Source of the DNA: Shimia marina
GTDB taxonomy: Bacteria > Pseudomonadota > Alphaproteobacteria > Rhodobacterales > Rhodobacteraceae
Length of the DNA: 64,000 nucleotides
Reading direction: 5' to 3'
NCBI RefSeq assembly: GCF_001458175.1
Contig: NZ_CYPW01000006.1
Location: forward strand, 385,337-449,336
In this document: positions 51,380 to 59,570 of the stretch, piece by piece
How the letters are laid out: every line of letters starts with the position of its first letter
Numbering within the stretch: the first letter of the stretch is position 1
The notes under the pieces: model-generated
Database searches by the model: none
What the model was told of the DNA's origin: nothing
Seen by the model: only the letters and a program-made list of their open reading frames with translations
Position numbers and translations under genes: made by a program

Positions 51380-52168
51380 TCAGTATGACAGAAGCGTCAA
51401 AGCAATCTGGCCAGAGCTGGCCACAGAGACATTGCCGATTTCCGACATCAACAGAAACCGCTCCACAATCGCTTCGCGCGTATCGGTGCCGACGAACTGG
51501 GAAATCTCGCCATTGCCAGTCAAATCTTCCAGACGCTCGCGGAAAGTATCCAGCTGTTTGTCCAGATCCAGCGATCCAAATTCGGTCGGCAGGCCAAAGG
51601 CGGTTTCAAACACCTTGCGCAGGGGCGGGTTGCCCATAACCGTGAACCAGTTAGTATTGTCACTCTGACCAGAGAGGGCAATGTCATCCAGCTCGCGCAT
51701 GGCATTCATAGCAAATCGCAGATTTTCATCCTGATTGCCAACCGCGGTCTCAAACTGGCGCGCAAGGTAATCTTCTTTGATGTTTTCCACAAAACTCGGT
51801 GTCTTGTGCCAGGGCCCGCCAAGATCACCAAAACCAAAGGCTTCGGAAAATTCTCGATAGCGTTTGTCGGCCAGTCGATTGGACAGCGCATCATCCGCCT
51901 GCGTGCCATCGGAGAGGATTTTCTGCACAAAGAACTTGTTGTTCAGATCATCATCCAGCCCATACGCGCCCAGCGCCACGCGCAACAGCCGACGGTCGTT
52001 CACCAGGTCTTCCGCGCTCTCCACCTTACCGATGTTTTCGGCAAAATAGTCAAGATCGCGTTGCACCACGGCAGAGTTTTCAAACGCAGTTGTCTGCGTT
52101 TCCATGGTCCGCTGCATAAAGTTCCATGCAACAAGACCACTGCCTACGACAATCGGCTGATAGGTCAT
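51380..52168 (-). CDS. DUF1217 flagellar-locus protein
   Basis: A 262-residue soluble protein without signal peptide. NRRLLRVALGAYGLDDDLNN-type phrases (DRRLLRVALGAYGLDDD), FVQKILSDGT and LADKRYREFSEAFGF, with the closing GTDTREAIVERFLLMSEIGN, match DUF1217 proteins found in alphaproteobacterial flagellar clusters. Their role is not established; they resemble exported axial proteins in size. It overlaps flbT by 4 bases and is the last gene of flaF-flbT-DUF1217. Confidence 0.8.
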   Translation of the reverse strand: MTYQPIVVGSGLVAWNFMQRTMETQTTAFENSAVVQRDLDYFAENIGKVESAEDLVNDRRLLRVALGAYGLDDDLNNKFFVQKILSDGTQADDALSNRLADKRYREFSEAFGFGDLGGPWHKTPSFVENIKEDYLARQFETAVGNQDENLRFAMNAMRELDDIALSGQSDNTNWFTVMGNPPLRKVFETAFGLPTEFGSLDLDKQLDTFRERLEDLTGNGEISQFVGTDTREAIVERFLLMSEIGNVSVASSGQIALTLLSY

Positions 52169-52569
52169 TGGCGTGCCACCGCCATCAAGCGCTCCTCACG
52201 CGGCAGAAGTGCGCGCAGAGCTTTCAGGCCCTGATAGTGCCGGCCCCCAATCACCGCTTCGGTGGCAAGGCCGATTTGGCGCCGGCTGTCCGGATCGGTG
52301 AACACCTGGCTCAGATCCTCAATATGGCGCAGCAGGGTGCGTTCCACTTCATCGGCATCCGTATCACCAGACAGAACCAGTTGCAGGGAATAACAGGCAC
52401 GGCGCACCGGCGTGTTGGCTTCTTCAGGGTGAATGGCATCCCGAAGACGCAGAATATTTGCATTTGGGGTCATGATGGAGAGACGAGACCGGCGATCGCC
52501 GTTTTCAATCACTGCTCCATTGACCAGAACCCGCTCTTTGGGGCTCAATTTGAGAACAAGGCCGCTCAT
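52165..52569 (-). CDS. flbT: Flagellin mRNA regulator FlbT
   Basis: FlbT binds the 5' leader of flagellin mRNA and limits its use until the hook is finished in Caulobacter. The 134-residue protein opens MSGLVLKLSPKERVLVNGAV and has RRACYSLQLVLSGDTDADEV and the end GRHYQGLKALRALLPREERL. It overlaps flaF and the DUF1217 gene by 4 bases each. The flagellin gene with a long leader is directly upstream of this operon. Confidence 0.94.
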   Translation of the reverse strand: MSGLVLKLSPKERVLVNGAVIENGDRRSRLSIMTPNANILRLRDAIHPEEANTPVRRACYSLQLVLSGDTDADEVERTLLRHIEDLSQVFTDPDSRRQIGLATEAVIGGRHYQGLKALRALLPREERLMAVARQ

Positions 52570-52946
52570 GCTGCTGCTGCTCCGCTTCGAAGACCGCGCA
52601 AGATGGCGGTGTTGACTTCAAGAAGGGGGCGTACATTGGCGTCGCCCGCCAGCACCTTGGTGCTATGATGATCTGTAAACTCGGCTAGATAGAAAATCTG
52701 GGCACGCAGCTCTTTGGGCAATTCATTGTCCGCATCAACCACCATCGTGGCGAGCAGGTTCCAAAGCTGGCGATTTTCATGAATGGCTTCTGCCAATGCC
52801 GGAAATCCGCGTTTTTTGCCCTTTTTGGCCGCTTCCTTCAGTTTGTGCGTGATGCGTGCAATCACATCATACTCGAGTTTCCCCGCTGTTCTGGTTGGTG
52901 CAGAAGCTTGACTGTATGCCTTTTTGGCAAGAACGTTTGGGGTCAC
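52566..52946 (-). CDS. flaF: Flagellin regulator FlaF
   Basis: FlaF works opposite to FlbT and is needed for flagellin synthesis and secretion. The 126-residue helical protein has AKKAYSQASAPTRTAGKLEY, DVIARITHKLKEAAKKGKKR and LWNLLATMVVDADNELPKEL, ending in VNTAILRGLRSG. The start is GTG at 52946. It lies 82 bases after the flagellin stop and heads the flaF-flbT-DUF1217 unit. Confidence 0.93.
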   Translation of the reverse strand: MTPNVLAKKAYSQASAPTRTAGKLEYDVIARITHKLKEAAKKGKKRGFPALAEAIHENRQLWNLLATMVVDADNELPKELRAQIFYLAEFTDHHSTKVLAGDANVRPLLEVNTAILRGLRSGAAAA

Positions 52947-53028
52947 GTCAGAATTCCCTGAAAAGTAGAGCGGTCGGGCGATTTAATGGAGGGAGTGAGG
53001 GCGCGCGCGGCGCCCCCACCCAGATCCA

Positions 53029-54249
53029 TTAACGGAAGAGGGACAGCAGCTGCTGTGGACCCTGGTTCGCAATAGACAGCGACTGTGTCGCCAACTGCTG
53101 CTGAACCTGAAGTGCCTGCAGACGTGCAGAAGTTTCTTCCATATCCGCATCAACCAGAGAGCCGATACCGGATTTCATGGAGTCGGTCAGTTTGGACACG
53201 AAGTCATTCTGAGTACTGATGCGATTTTCAACAGTACCAAACGCAGCACCAGCATCGATGGTGTTCTGGATCATGCCCTCAATTGCAGACAGAGCAGAAG
53301 TCGCGCCCGAGCCAGAGGAAATGTCGATCGTGTCAAGACCTGCAAGTCCACCCGCAGCCGCGTTCTGGTAGGAACCACTAATAGACAATGCTTCAGTGCT
53401 GTTGTTTTCAAAAGAAAGCTGTCCAGCAGCGGCAGGATCATAGGTGACTTCGAAGTTCGCGATACCAAGCTCGTCAATTGCAGACTTAAGACCAGTTGCG
53501 ACCATATCAATGGTGTTAGCAACAAGATCACCCGCTTGCAGAGTATAGCTTGCAGATTGGTCACCAATTGCAAGGGTAATGGTATCTCCAGCAGCCCAAG
53601 CGTTAGTACCATCTTGAAGCAAGATGTCGTTTGTTCCGCCACCCTCAGCCAGAGACAAAGAGAACTGATCTTCCGCAGCACTGATGTTTGTGCCAGCAGT
53701 GGTTGCACCAGCAGCAAAAATATCATTTGCGACATAGCCAGTACGTGTCAAAGACTGTGCAGCAACGGTGATGTTAGATGCTGTCACGGTACCGCTTGCG
53801 TCACGGTCAAGCGAAGACAGAACGTTGGTTTGGGTTACAGAACCGTCAACCAGGTTCAAACCGTTGAACTGCGCAGCGCCTACAACAGAACCAATTTGGT
53901 TGCGGAGTTCGACAACTTCGGACTGCAGTTTGTCACGGTCCACGTTGTCGCCTGTTGCAGAGATTACACGGTCTTTGATCTGACCCAGAAGGTCATTCAC
54001 CGTCTCAGTTGCTTGACGGGCTACGGCAACAGTAGATTCACCCAGAGACAGGCTCTCGGAGATAGCTTTAAAGCCGCTTACGTCAGATTCCATGGTTTTG
54101 GAGATGGCCCAAACAGCTGCGTTCTGCTTGGCGTTGTCCACTTTTTTACCGGTGGAGATCATGCCCTGAGTCTCGGACAGGCTTGCGTTCACGGATTTCA
54201 GGGTTTGCAGCGCAACCATTGCGCCGTTGTTTGTCAGAAGGCTGGTCAT
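53029..54249 (-). CDS. fliC: Flagellin
   Basis: The filament subunit. The 406-residue protein has the conserved D0/D1 N terminus (MTSLLTNNGAMVALQTLKSV ... ARQATETVNDLLGQIKDRVI) and C terminus (ALQVQQQLATQSLSIANQGP with QQLLSLFR), with a Gly/Thr/Ala-rich variable centre of moderate length. It is separate from the flaF operon. A sigma-28-like promoter lies about 195 bases upstream of the ATG, leaving a long leader with two hairpins. AGGAAA serves as ribosome site. Confidence 0.97.
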   Translation of the reverse strand: MTSLLTNNGAMVALQTLKSVNASLSETQGMISTGKKVDNAKQNAAVWAISKTMESDVSGFKAISESLSLGESTVAVARQATETVNDLLGQIKDRVISATGDNVDRDKLQSEVVELRNQIGSVVGAAQFNGLNLVDGSVTQTNVLSSLDRDASGTVTASNITVAAQSLTRTGYVANDIFAAGATTAGTNISAAEDQFSLSLAEGGGTNDILLQDGTNAWAAGDTITLAIGDQSASYTLQAGDLVANTIDMVATGLKSAIDELGIANFEVTYDPAAAGQLSFENNSTEALSISGSYQNAAAGGLAGLDTIDISSGSGATSALSAIEGMIQNTIDAGAAFGTVENRISTQNDFVSKLTDSMKSGIGSLVDADMEETSARLQALQVQQQLATQSLSIANQGPQQLLSLFR

Positions 54250-54274
54250 GGCTTTCCTATATCTCTTTTCATAT

Positions 54275-54322
54275 GGCGCTTTTGCGCCGGGTTGTATTTT
54301 GCGCCCCTCTCTATGGAGGCGC
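54275..54322 (-). promoter_or_regulatory. Hairpins in the flagellin mRNA leader
   Basis: Two stems in the flagellin 5' leader, read on the minus strand: GCGCCTC / GGGGCGC (54301-54322, eight-base loop) and GGCGC / GCGCC with loop AAAA (54275-54288). The second ends 25 bases before the ATG. They are likely targets for control, possibly by FlbT. Confidence 0.5.
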
Positions 54323-54441
54323 TCCTGAACGTCGTTCTGACATTTACCTTCTGTCCGTTTGGACTGGTGCCACTCCGTCTGGAGCGCGGGATCAACATGG
54401 CGGGAGAAGTGCTAAGGCTTTCCTAAACGCCCCTCTCCCAG

Positions 54442-54466
54442 TTACTCGCATTTCACTAAAACTTGA
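54442..54466 (-). promoter_or_regulatory. Sigma-28-like promoter of flagellin
   Basis: On the minus strand TCAAGTTT (54459-54466) and GCGAGTAA (54442-54449) resemble the sigma-28 boxes TAAAGTTT and GCCGATAA. The spacer is 9 bases instead of 11, which lowers confidence. A start near 54432 would give a leader of about 180 bases. Confidence 0.4.
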
Positions 54467-54477
54467 GAGAGTTGAAT

Positions 54478-54846
54478 TTACGCTCTCTTTTCAACGCGTT
54501 GGCCGGAGGTCAATTGAACCGCCTGGCGTTGACCGTTGTTGTTGTATGTTTCCAGAGAGGTGCGCACACGGCGCAGGGTGCCCATACGTTCTGTGGTGGC
54601 ACGCAGCCCGTTCTGGCTTGATTCCAACAAAGACTGATTGCGCACAAACAAATGCTGCAACGGTTCCAGCGCCTCCGCCTCAAGCGGGATTTCTTCGTGC
54701 TGAGCTTCCAGATCTTCAAACAGCGATTCTTTGCGCTCCAGCAGATCAGGCAGCGCCTCAAGGTCACCTTTAAGGAGCGCCTGACGCTCTTCTTCCAGCA
54801 GGGTTTCCAGCGAATCGAGCAGGGTAATTTCGATCTCTTCAGACAT
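54478..54846 (-). CDS. FlgN-like flagellar export chaperone
   Basis: A 122-residue helical acidic protein with SLETLLEEERQALLKGDLEA, LPDLLERKESLFEDLEAQHE and QSLLESSQNGLRATTERMGT, the pattern of FlgN, the chaperone of hook-associated proteins FlgK and FlgL. Those clients are not in the window. It overlaps flgJ by 8 bases and lies just upstream of flagellin on the same strand. Confidence 0.72.
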   Translation of the reverse strand: MSEEIEITLLDSLETLLEEERQALLKGDLEALPDLLERKESLFEDLEAQHEEIPLEAEALEPLQHLFVRNQSLLESSQNGLRATTERMGTLRRVRTSLETYNNNGQRQAVQLTSGQRVEKRA

Positions 54847-55132
54847 TTGCGCGCTCCTTTAGGGCGTTGAAGAAAGCTTCGGACAGGCCAATGCCGCCCG
54901 CATCCACCATGGCGCGGGCCTGCTCTTGGCGCAGGAAGGAGGAGAATTGTTCTTCGCCAGCACCGCCGCCGAAGCTTTCACGGGATTTTCCAAAGCCCGC
55001 AGATTTCAACATTTCCGCCAAAAAGGTGGTTTCCAGTTCCCGCGCCGCTTCGCGCAGAGTGTCCTCTCTTGCGGAGGGAAGCGGCTGAACCGGTGGTGCG
55101 GCAGGCGCAACAGGGGCCGTGTGTGTGAGCAT
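54839..55132 (-). CDS. flgJ: FlgJ rod-binding protein without muramidase domain
   Basis: A 97-residue protein equal to the N-terminal rod-binding half of enteric FlgJ: ARELETTFLAEMLKSAGFGK, GAGEEQFSSFLRQEQARAMV and GGIGLSEAFFNALKERAN. The peptidoglycan-cutting half is absent, as usual in alphaproteobacteria; the separate SltF-like enzyme at 40032 probably supplies it. It is divergent from fliK. Confidence 0.9.
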   Translation of the reverse strand: MLTHTAPVAPAAPPVQPLPSAREDTLREAARELETTFLAEMLKSAGFGKSRESFGGGAGEEQFSSFLRQEQARAMVDAGGIGLSEAFFNALKERANV

Positions 55133-55179
55133 TTCTTGCCTCGCAGGTTGTGTATATTTTTGAGTTGTGACCGAGGACG

Positions 55180-55194
55180 GTAAAGAAGTGGTAA
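55180..55194. promoter_or_regulatory. CtrA-like box between flgJ and fliK
   Basis: GTAA (55180-55183) and GTAA (55191-55194) are separated by exactly seven bases; on the other strand this is TTAC-N7-TTAC, two mismatches from TTAA-N7-TTAA. It lies in the 110-base divergent space between flgJ and fliK. Confidence 0.35.
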
Positions 55195-55242
55195 GGATGA
55201 TTCCGGTAGAGGACTCCCAGTGGAAGAATTCCCGGAGGTCCC

Positions 55243-56628
55243 ATGATCAACCTGCCTTTTGCGACGACTCAGCCCTCCCCAGCGGAGGTGGCTGCCCCAA
55301 AAAAACACGTCTCTCCGCGACGGGAAGACAGTGATTTTTCAGATATTTACGACGATGTAGATCGCGAAGACACACGCCCATCCGGCGATGTGAATGATGC
55401 GCGTTCAACAGACGACACCCCTTCCGAAGATACCGCCGACAGTGGCGATTCGACTACGCCCCGTGAGGGACGGCCTGATGGGGAAACCACGGAAAACGAC
55501 GCGCCCCAAGATGCCGATTTTGCGGCGACTGAGGTGGCCGAAGCGTCAACAGAAGATACAGAGCCAGCGCTGCGCAGTGAGGAGCGCCGCGCACCGACCG
55601 GCACCAGCGAGAACGCCGCCATGCTGCGCCTTGATGGTCAAACCGGACGCCAAGCCGCAACCTCAGCCAGCACAGAGGGCGACACGCGGCAAAGCGAGCC
55701 TCAGATCGTCACCAAGACGGACAAGCCCGTTGTTCAGGACATCGACACCGGCCCACAGCCTGCGCCCAAGGGGGATGTTGAGAAACTCCAGCGTGTTGCG
55801 GAGGCCGAAGAGGGCCTGGATCCCATGCAGGTGACCGTGCGCAACAAGACCGCACAAACAGCCACAACCGCCACGCAGGCGCTGGCCGCCGCCGCACCTG
55901 TGCAGACCGGCGCCGAACGCCGTGGCCTCATCCAACCTGTAGCAGAGGTTCCAGCAGCGGAGACCGTGGAGGTCAAACCAGACACGTCCGCCCCCACTGG
56001 GCCAACAGCAACACAACAGATGCAGGCCAAGGCCATCGTCGAGCAGGTGCAGGCCGGTGTGCAGCCCATTCAGCTCAAAACCGCAGAAGTCAGCACATTA
56101 CAAACGGTCGATTCGGCCCTGGCAGCCGCCATCGAAGAAAGCAGCGCACGCAGCATATTGAGCCCGCAAGAGGCCGTGTCTCAGGCCCGTCTGGCCAACA
56201 GCGCACCGAATCCAGCCTATGTCGTGCGTCAAATCGCCGATGCGGTGAAAATGTCTGACAAGAGCCTGATCGAGCTGGCCATGGATCCCCCGGAGCTTGG
56301 CAAAGTGCGTATGTCTTTGTCGGAATCCTCCGGTGTGATGACCGTGTCAATTGCCGCAGAGAATCAGGCGACCACCGAGTTGATGCGTCGCCATATTGAT
56401 ATGCTGCGCAAAGACTTCATGGAGATGGGCTACGAAAACGTCTCCTTCTCTTTTGAGCAGAACAGCAGCGATTCCTCTCAGCAGAACGCACAATCAGGCG
56501 GCAGTTTAGGCAATGGTGCCGGCATGGCGCAGGCTGACGGCGCACCGCTCATTGATCCCGACATGATCGCCTCCCAACAGGCCGCCGCGACCACCCTGCC
56601 CGGTGGCGGCATCGACATCAGACTCTAG
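55243..56628 (+). CDS. fliK: Flagellar hook-length control protein FliK
   Basis: FliK measures the hook and switches FlhB to filament export. The 461-residue protein is disordered and rich in Asp, Glu, Thr, Gln and Ala for the first 330 residues, then has the conserved FliK C-terminal domain (SLIELAMDPPELGKVRMSLS, TTELMRRHIDMLRKDFMEMG, YENVSFSFEQ), ending in a Gln/Ser-rich tail. ATG 55243 follows CCGGAGG. flgD follows after 9 bases. Confidence 0.93.
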   Translation: MINLPFATTQPSPAEVAAPKKHVSPRREDSDFSDIYDDVDREDTRPSGDVNDARSTDDTPSEDTADSGDSTTPREGRPDGETTENDAPQDADFAATEVAEASTEDTEPALRSEERRAPTGTSENAAMLRLDGQTGRQAATSASTEGDTRQSEPQIVTKTDKPVVQDIDTGPQPAPKGDVEKLQRVAEAEEGLDPMQVTVRNKTAQTATTATQALAAAAPVQTGAERRGLIQPVAEVPAAETVEVKPDTSAPTGPTATQQMQAKAIVEQVQAGVQPIQLKTAEVSTLQTVDSALAAAIEESSARSILSPQEAVSQARLANSAPNPAYVVRQIADAVKMSDKSLIELAMDPPELGKVRMSLSESSGVMTVSIAAENQATTELMRRHIDMLRKDFMEMGYENVSFSFEQNSSDSSQQNAQSGGSLGNGAGMAQADGAPLIDPDMIASQQAAATTLPGGGIDIRL

Positions 56629-56637
56629 GAGAACCCT

Positions 56638-57327
56638 ATGAACACCATCGCTCCGACAAATTCGAGCACCGCACAGGCTGCGAATCAGGCCCGCGCCGCT
56701 GCCGCCGAAGAGGCGCAGAATGAAGGCGTGCTGTCGTCAGATTTTGAAACCTTCCTGAACATGCTCTCTGTGCAGATGAAGAATCAGGATCCGCTCAATC
56801 CGACCGATTCCACCGAATTTGCCAGCCAGCTTGCGCAATTCTCCACAGTTGAACAGCAGACGCTGACAAACAAATTGCTGCAAAACATGAGCTCCCAGTT
56901 CACGTCCAACGACCTCAGCAGCCTGTCGACCTGGGTGGGCATGGAAGCGCGTGTCGCAGCCCCAGCAAACTTCTCCGGCTCTGCAATTGAAGTGGCCCCC
57001 AATGCCAATACCAGCGCGGATTCGGCCTTCCTGATTGTGCGGGATTCCGATGGCACTGAAGTTCAACGCTATGCCATTGATCCGAAGAAGGGCTCTGTGA
57101 CCTGGTCCGGCATTGATGATGCGGGCAATGTTTTTGAGGACGGTCTCTATACATTTGTCACAGAGAGCTACGCCAACGGTGAAAAGCTCGATTCGGTTTA
57201 TGCAGATACCTATGCCCGCGTCAGCGAGGCGCGCATGACTGACAAAGGCGTTATGCTGTCCACAGCGGATGGCATTGAGTTCGCCTCTGATGATGTGATC
57301 GCATTGCGCGAGCCTCAGGCAAGCTGA
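56638..57327 (+). CDS. flgD: Hook-capping scaffold protein FlgD
   Basis: FlgD caps the growing hook. The 229-residue protein has the N-terminal conserved block (DFETFLNMLSVQMKNQDPLN, PTDSTEFASQLAQFSTVEQQ) and a C-terminal Ig/FlgD domain (SAFLIVRDSDGTEVQRYAID, VTWSGIDDAGNVFEDGLYTF). TAGGAGAA precedes the ATG. It is the last plus-strand flagellar gene; the hook gene flgE is not found here. Confidence 0.95.
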   Translation: MNTIAPTNSSTAQAANQARAAAAEEAQNEGVLSSDFETFLNMLSVQMKNQDPLNPTDSTEFASQLAQFSTVEQQTLTNKLLQNMSSQFTSNDLSSLSTWVGMEARVAAPANFSGSAIEVAPNANTSADSAFLIVRDSDGTEVQRYAIDPKKGSVTWSGIDDAGNVFEDGLYTFVTESYANGEKLDSVYADTYARVSEARMTDKGVMLSTADGIEFASDDVIALREPQAS

Positions 57328-57420
57328 GCCTTGCCTCCTCTCCCGGCGTGAACTAGCGTCGCGGCGCTCTGAAAAAGGACCGCCGCGCTGCCCACCCTGC
57401 CTGACATTCCACCGCCTTCG

Positions 57421-58266
57421 GTGCTTTCAAAGCTTGCTCTGGCGTTGCCGGATCGAGCCAAGCCTGAGGCTTGGTCTGCGCTGTTTGGCGGGCGCACCAA
57501 TATGGCTTGGCTGGGGTCGGCGCCCGGATTAGAGAGCATCGTCGTGAAGCTCTATAAGGGGCCAGCGCGAAATCCTCTTTTCCCAAATGATCCCGATGCG
57601 GAAGCGCGGCTGCTGCGGTTTTTGGCACCAAACGACATTGCGCCCAAACTGCTTGGCTGTTTTGAAACAGGGGCCGGCCGATGCAATGTCTATGCGCATA
57701 TCCCCGGCAATATCTGGTCAGAGAACACCGAATCTGTTGCCAAACTCATGCGGAAACTGCATGGGCTGCCCCCGCCTCAGGGGCTGCGCCTCATCCCTGA
57801 TGGCGCAGCGGCACTGCGCGCCCAGATAGAGACTATTCAATCCCAATATGGTCAAAACTTGCCATTTCCTGACGCTCTTTCTGAGATCGCGGTTCCGGCC
57901 AATGCGCCGATGGTGCTGCTGCACGGTGACATTGTTCCCGGCAATCTGATTGAAAATGAAACCGGTCTGTATTTGATTGACTGGCAATGCCCAGCCGTTG
58001 GAGATCCCTGCGAGGACATCGCCGTGTTTCTTTCGCCTGCCATGCAGTCTCTATATCGTGGAAAAGTGCTGTCTCAGACAGAGGCTGACGCCTTTTTTGA
58101 TGGCTATGATGCGCCAGAGATCACAACCCGCTACAAACGGCTCGCCCCGCTCTATCATGCGCGCATGGCAACCTATTGCCAGTGGCAGATTGAGCATGAT
58201 CAACCGGCCTACGCAGAGGGGCTACAGCTCGAACTCGAAGCGCTTCAGAGGTCTTTGAGCGCATAA
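57421..58266 (+). CDS. Aminoglycoside/choline-kinase-like phosphotransferase
   Basis: A 281-residue protein-kinase-fold small-molecule phosphotransferase. It has VVKLYKGPARNPLFPNDPDA in the N lobe (Lys of the ATP site), the catalytic loop VLLHGDIVPGNLI and the metal-binding IDWQCPAVGDPCEDIA. The substrate could be an amino alcohol, a sugar or thiamine; it is not a recognised resistance enzyme. The only available start in this frame is GTG 57421, without a clear ribosome site. Its last 22 bases overlap the end of the convergent oxidoreductase gene. No link to flagella is visible. Confidence 0.82.
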   Translation: MLSKLALALPDRAKPEAWSALFGGRTNMAWLGSAPGLESIVVKLYKGPARNPLFPNDPDAEARLLRFLAPNDIAPKLLGCFETGAGRCNVYAHIPGNIWSENTESVAKLMRKLHGLPPPQGLRLIPDGAAALRAQIETIQSQYGQNLPFPDALSEIAVPANAPMVLLHGDIVPGNLIENETGLYLIDWQCPAVGDPCEDIAVFLSPAMQSLYRGKVLSQTEADAFFDGYDAPEITTRYKRLAPLYHARMATYCQWQIEHDQPAYAEGLQLELEALQRSLSA

Positions 58267-59570
58267 TAAAGATAGGCCGGATACATCAGCAGGCGCCGAA
58301 AACGCCCCAAGGGAAAGCGTCCCGGCTGCGACAGCATGATCTCCGGGTGCACTAGCTGCTTTTGCTGCAGGATCTGCTCGGCCAGCATCGCCCCGGCATA
58401 GCTGCCCACGGCCACGCCATTGCCGTGATAGGCAAAAGCGGCATAGAGATTTTCCGCCCCCCTGACAGGTCCGGCAAAAGGGGTCAGCGATCGGCTGTAA
58501 CACACATATCCCCCCCAGAAGTGAGGCGTCTGTACATCTGCCCAGGCTGGGAACAGCTTTTCAAAATCGCGCCGGATCACAGGGCGAATGGCGTCATGCG
58601 CCCGCTGCGACGTCGCCAGACCGCCGCGCATTCCAAACAGAAATCGCCCGTCCGGCATGAGCCGGAAATAATGCAGAAGATTGCGGCTGTCATAGGCCAT
58701 CTGTGCCGATGTCCAGCCCTGCGCGCGTTGCTCTTCTTGCGTCAAGGGCCGTGTGACCAAAACACTGGACTGCGCCGGCAGATAGCGCCCAGCCATCCAA
58801 GGCGGGATATGTTCGCTGGAATAGCCATTGCTGGCAATCACCAGATGTTTGGCGCTGACTTCACCTTCTGGCGTTGTCAGATGCCAGCACCCATCCCTGT
58901 GTTTCGTCTCTAACACAGCGCTATTTTCAAAAATGGTTGCGCCAAAGTCTTCTGCCGCCTCGGCCAAATGCGTCACGTATTTCAGCGGGTTCAGCGCAAA
59001 ACCGATGGTAATGGTCAGCGCACCATGGAAACCTGACCCAAACCCCTGTGCAGCGAGATCTTCTTTCGCGGTGACCTCAATGGGCAGTTGAAACGTGTTT
59101 GCCAGATCTTCTGCCACCTGCGGGAAAGTGGCCGCGACGCGCGGATTGTGCGCCAGCAAGGTTTCCCCATCGCTGTGCCGGTCCACCTGCCACCCAAAGC
59201 GTGCGATCAAATCTGAAACATGATCCACCGCCGCACGCTCTGCTCTCAGGAAATCCTGCACCGCAGGCGCGCCAAACTTGCGTTTCAGGCTCTCATAAGA
59301 GGCTTTGGCACCCCCAAGGCAACAAAACCCACCATTACGACCAGACGCGCCCCAGCCAACCCGCTGCGCATCAAGAACGGTGACATTCACCCCGCACTCC
59401 GCAAGCCGCAAGGCGGCATTGAGCCCGGTCACGCCCGCCCCAATGATTGCCACCTCAGCTGTGTGATGCCCTACCAACGAAATTCGGGGAGAAACAGAGA
59501 CTGTTTCTCCCCAAAATCCTTCTTTGATCGGTCCTTCTCCATAGGAGAAAGGGTCACAGATTCGGGTCAT
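58245..59570 (-). CDS. FAD-dependent amine oxidoreductase, PuuB-like
   Basis: A 441-residue DAO-family flavoenzyme. AEVAIIGAGVTGLNAALRLA (residue ~35) is the FAD fingerprint, followed by GWGASGRNGGFCCLGGAKAS, typical of gamma-glutamylputrescine oxidase and related amine oxidases; HLVIASNGYSSEHIPPWMAG and YHGNGVAVGSYAGAMLAEQI lie further on. It is the last gene of the polyamine transporter operon and overlaps the permease by 4 bases, so it likely oxidises the imported polyamine or its glutamyl conjugate. No gamma-glutamylputrescine synthase is in view. Confidence 0.87.
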   Translation of the reverse strand: MTRICDPFSYGEGPIKEGFWGETVSVSPRISLVGHHTAEVAIIGAGVTGLNAALRLAECGVNVTVLDAQRVGWGASGRNGGFCCLGGAKASYESLKRKFGAPAVQDFLRAERAAVDHVSDLIARFGWQVDRHSDGETLLAHNPRVAATFPQVAEDLANTFQLPIEVTAKEDLAAQGFGSGFHGALTITIGFALNPLKYVTHLAEAAEDFGATIFENSAVLETKHRDGCWHLTTPEGEVSAKHLVIASNGYSSEHIPPWMAGRYLPAQSSVLVTRPLTQEEQRAQGWTSAQMAYDSRNLLHYFRLMPDGRFLFGMRGGLATSQRAHDAIRPVIRRDFEKLFPAWADVQTPHFWGGYVCYSRSLTPFAGPVRGAENLYAAFAYHGNGVAVGSYAGAMLAEQILQQKQLVHPEIMLSQPGRFPLGRFRRLLMYPAYLYYALKDL

